Positions 13,581 to 15,028 of a stretch of 15,028 bases of DNA are shown here, in pieces. Below the pieces are notes generated by a model, which worked only from the letters and a program-made list of their open reading frames with translations, was not told the origin of the DNA and searched no databases. The position numbers were made by a program, and so were the translations under genes. This stretch comes from Deferribacteres bacterium (GTDB lineage Bacteria; Thermosulfidibacterota; Thermosulfidibacteria; Thermosulfidibacterales; Thermosulfidibacteraceae): positions 1 to 15,028 of the forward strand of contig JAADEW010000071.1 in the NCBI GenBank assembly GCA_013153205.1, written 5' to 3'. Each line of letters starts with the position of its first letter. Within the stretch, counting starts at the first letter, position 1.

Positions 13581-15028
13581 ATTATTCCCTTTTGAGCCAC
13601 TCTGAGCACCTCTTCCAGGGTAGTAACACCGGACGCAACCTTATCCAACCCGTCCTCAATAAGGGTTCTCATGCCTTTTGAAATGGCTTTCTTCTTTATG
13701 GTTTCCGAATCCACTCCCTTTGATATAAGAGCCCTTATGTCATCGTCAACCACAAGCAGTTCAAATATGCCCATCCTGCCTTTATATCCCGTGTAATCAC
13801 ACTCAGCACACCCCTCAGCGGCGTATATTTCCCCTTTATCAAGCCTTTCCGCCATACCGTGCTCCTCAAAAACCCTTCTCATATAATCGGAGACCGCTAT
13901 TTTCTTTTTGCAGTGGGGACAGAGCTTCCTCACAAGCCTCTGCGCCAGAATGCCTATTACGGAAGAGGCAACCAGATAATCCTCCACCCCCATGTCAATG
14001 AGCCTTGTTATGGCGCTTGCCGCATCGTTTGTGTGAAGCGTTGAAAAGACCAGATGCCCCGTGAGAGCCGCCTGAATCGCTATCTCCGCTGTCTCTATGT
14101 CCCTTATCTCTCCCACCATCACTATGTCAGGGTCCTGCCTGACGATAGACCTCAACCCACTGGCAAAGGTGAGCCCTATGGCAGGGTTAACCTGAATCTG
14201 GTTTATTCCCTCAAGCTGATACTCAACCGGGTCCTCAATGGTGATTATCTTTTTATCGGGAGTGTTTATCCTGTTGAGAGACGCATAAAGGGTTGTGGTC
14301 TTACCGGAACCGGTAGGCCCGGTTACGAGTATCATGCCGTAAGAAGAAGTGATGAGCCTGACGAACTTATCAAAAACATCCTTTGAAAAACCCAAATCCT
14401 CAAGAGAAAGCAGAATACTTGAGCGGTCAAGCAGTCTCATAACCACCTCTTCACCAAAAAGGGTGGGAAGCGTGGCAACCCTTATGTCTATGTCTTTTCC
14501 CTCTATTTTAAGCTTTATGCGCCCATCCTGAGGCAGTCTCTTTTCGGCTATATCAAGCTTAGCCATTATCTTGATACGTGACACGATACCGGGAAGGGCG
14601 TTTTTGGGGAGGGTCTCCACCTCGTGGAGCACACCGTCTATCCTGTATCTCACCTTAACCTCTTTCTCAAAAGGCTCAATGTGAATATCGCTTGCCCCCT
14701 TCTCCACAGCCCTGTTTATGATAATGTTGACCAGCCTTATTATAGGGGCTTCGGAAGCTATGTCCTTAAGATACTCAACATTGTCCTCAACCACCTCTAT
14801 CCCGTTTATGGAGCTTACTATGTCGTCAACCTGACTTTTTTTGCCCTCATAAACGCGGGTTATAGCTTCCAGAACCCTGTCCTCAAAAGCTAAAAGAGGC
14901 ACAACCTCGTATCCCGTTATCTTCTCCACTATCTCCACAGCCGACAAATCCCTTGGGTCAGCCATAGCCAGAAGAAGTCTTCCGTCTTCAACTTTCACGG
15001 GAACCGCTTTCAGCTCTTTAAGCAGTTC
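13577..15028 (-). CDS. Type II secretion/type IV pilus assembly ATPase (GspE/PilB), 5' end outside window
   Basis: The frame stays open to the window edge, giving 483 visible codons that begin ELLKELKAVPVKVEDGRLLL. This is the middle of the N-terminal GspE/PilB domain, so the GTG at 14998 is an internal Val and the true start lies beyond position 15028. Counted from the first visible codon, the ATPase has SDIHIEPF at about 113-120, Walker A GPTGSGKTT from 237, the Asp box region IITIEDPVEYQLEGINQIQVN, Walker B with VMVGEIRD at about 303-310 and the His box STLHTNDA at 329-336. A zinc knuckle is formed by Cys370, Cys373, Cys407 and Cys410 (CPHC and CAEC). It powers pilin or pseudopilin assembly from the cytoplasm. 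GspE and PilB cannot be separated here; coupling to the downstream platform gene is by ATGA overlap. Confidence 0.94.
   Translation of the reverse strand, partial: ELLKELKAVPVKVEDGRLLLAMADPRDLSAVEIVEKITGYEVVPLLAFEDRVLEAITRVYEGKKSQVDDIVSSINGIEVVEDNVEYLKDIASEAPIIRLVNIIINRAVEKGASDIHIEPFEKEVKVRYRIDGVLHEVETLPKNALPGIVSRIKIMAKLDIAEKRLPQDGRIKLKIEGKDIDIRVATLPTLFGEEVVMRLLDRSSILLSLEDLGFSKDVFDKFVRLITSSYGMILVTGPTGSGKTTTLYASLNRINTPDKKIITIEDPVEYQLEGINQIQVNPAIGLTFASGLRSIVRQDPDIVMVGEIRDIETAEIAIQAALTGHLVFSTLHTNDAASAITRLIDMGVEDYLVASSVIGILAQRLVRKLCPHCKKKIAVSDYMRRVFEEHGMAERLDKGEIYAAEGCAECDYTGYKGRMGIFELLVVDDDIRALISKGVDSETIKKKAISKGMRTLIEDGLDKVASGVTTLEEVLRVAQKGII

Noticed and set aside
14996..14998. GTG at 14998 as the true start of the GspE/PilB gene
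   Set aside because: The frame is open upstream to the window edge and the preceding residues (ELLKELKAVP) fit the N-terminal GspE/PilB domain, so the gene is only partly visible.
1..15028. CRISPR arrays, tRNA/rRNA genes, insertion sequences or a phage defence system
   Set aside because: No regularly spaced direct repeats, tRNA-like folds, transposase motifs or terminal repeats were seen by eye, and genes fill nearly all of the window.

Overview
The window reads as ordinary chromosome from a thermophilic, Gram-negative-type bacterium. The proteins are rich in Lys and Glu, Arg is often AGG/AGA and Ile often ATA, genes overlap almost continuously, and there is a type II secretion/type IV pilus pair plus an ArnT-like glycosyltransferase. 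The overall style fits Aquificota (for example a Desulfurobacteriaceae-like lineage), but this is inference from style and gene content, without a marker gene. No rRNA, tRNA, CRISPR array, insertion sequence or prophage gene was found. The longest gene-free stretch is the 49 bp between positions 9314 and 9364.

Region 1 (1-9314, minus strand) is one continuous run of twelve genes with almost no spacers; most stops overlap the next start as ATGA, GTGA or TAATG. In transcription order: a phasin-like coiled-coil protein, hisB, hisH, a radical SAM protein of the DNA modification/repair type with a C-terminal helix-hairpin-helix, a DUF89 damage-control phosphatase, a nitronate monooxygenase-like flavoprotein with an extra Cys cluster, a COG0731-type radical SAM protein with a winged-helix tail, an exported DJ-1/PfpI protein, tilS, hpt, yqeY and mutS2. 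mutS2 is cut by the window edge just at its Walker A motif. The run joins histidine synthesis, a possible metabolite/DNA damage-repair block, and a tRNA/purine/translation-quality block.

Region 2 (9315-12372, plus strand) holds a 13-helix-type membrane glycosyltransferase (GT39/GT83, ArnT-like) and a secreted metzincin-type zinc metalloprotease. Each has a sigma70-like promoter whose -10 box lies only 6-7 nt before the ATG, and neither has a Shine-Dalgarno sequence, so both may be leaderless. The divergent spacer also carries a perfect 9-bp inverted repeat (14-nt spacer) lying over core elements of both divergent promoters and straddling the glycosyltransferase start codon.

Region 3 (12375-15028, minus strand) is gspF/pilC-like and gspE/pilB-like genes in ATGA overlap. 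The ATPase is incomplete at its N terminus because the reading frame stays open to the window edge. The gspF-like gene converges on the protease gene with only 2 bp between stop codons. The secreted protease could be a substrate of this secretion system, but that is inference.

I did not find a clearly new defence or mobile system. The points most worth a second look are the divergent operator/leaderless promoter arrangement, the exported metzincin with an unassigned Cys-containing C-terminal half, the radical SAM/DUF89/flavoprotein/radical SAM/DJ-1 block, and the 95-bp gene overlap between the second radical SAM gene and the DJ-1 gene.
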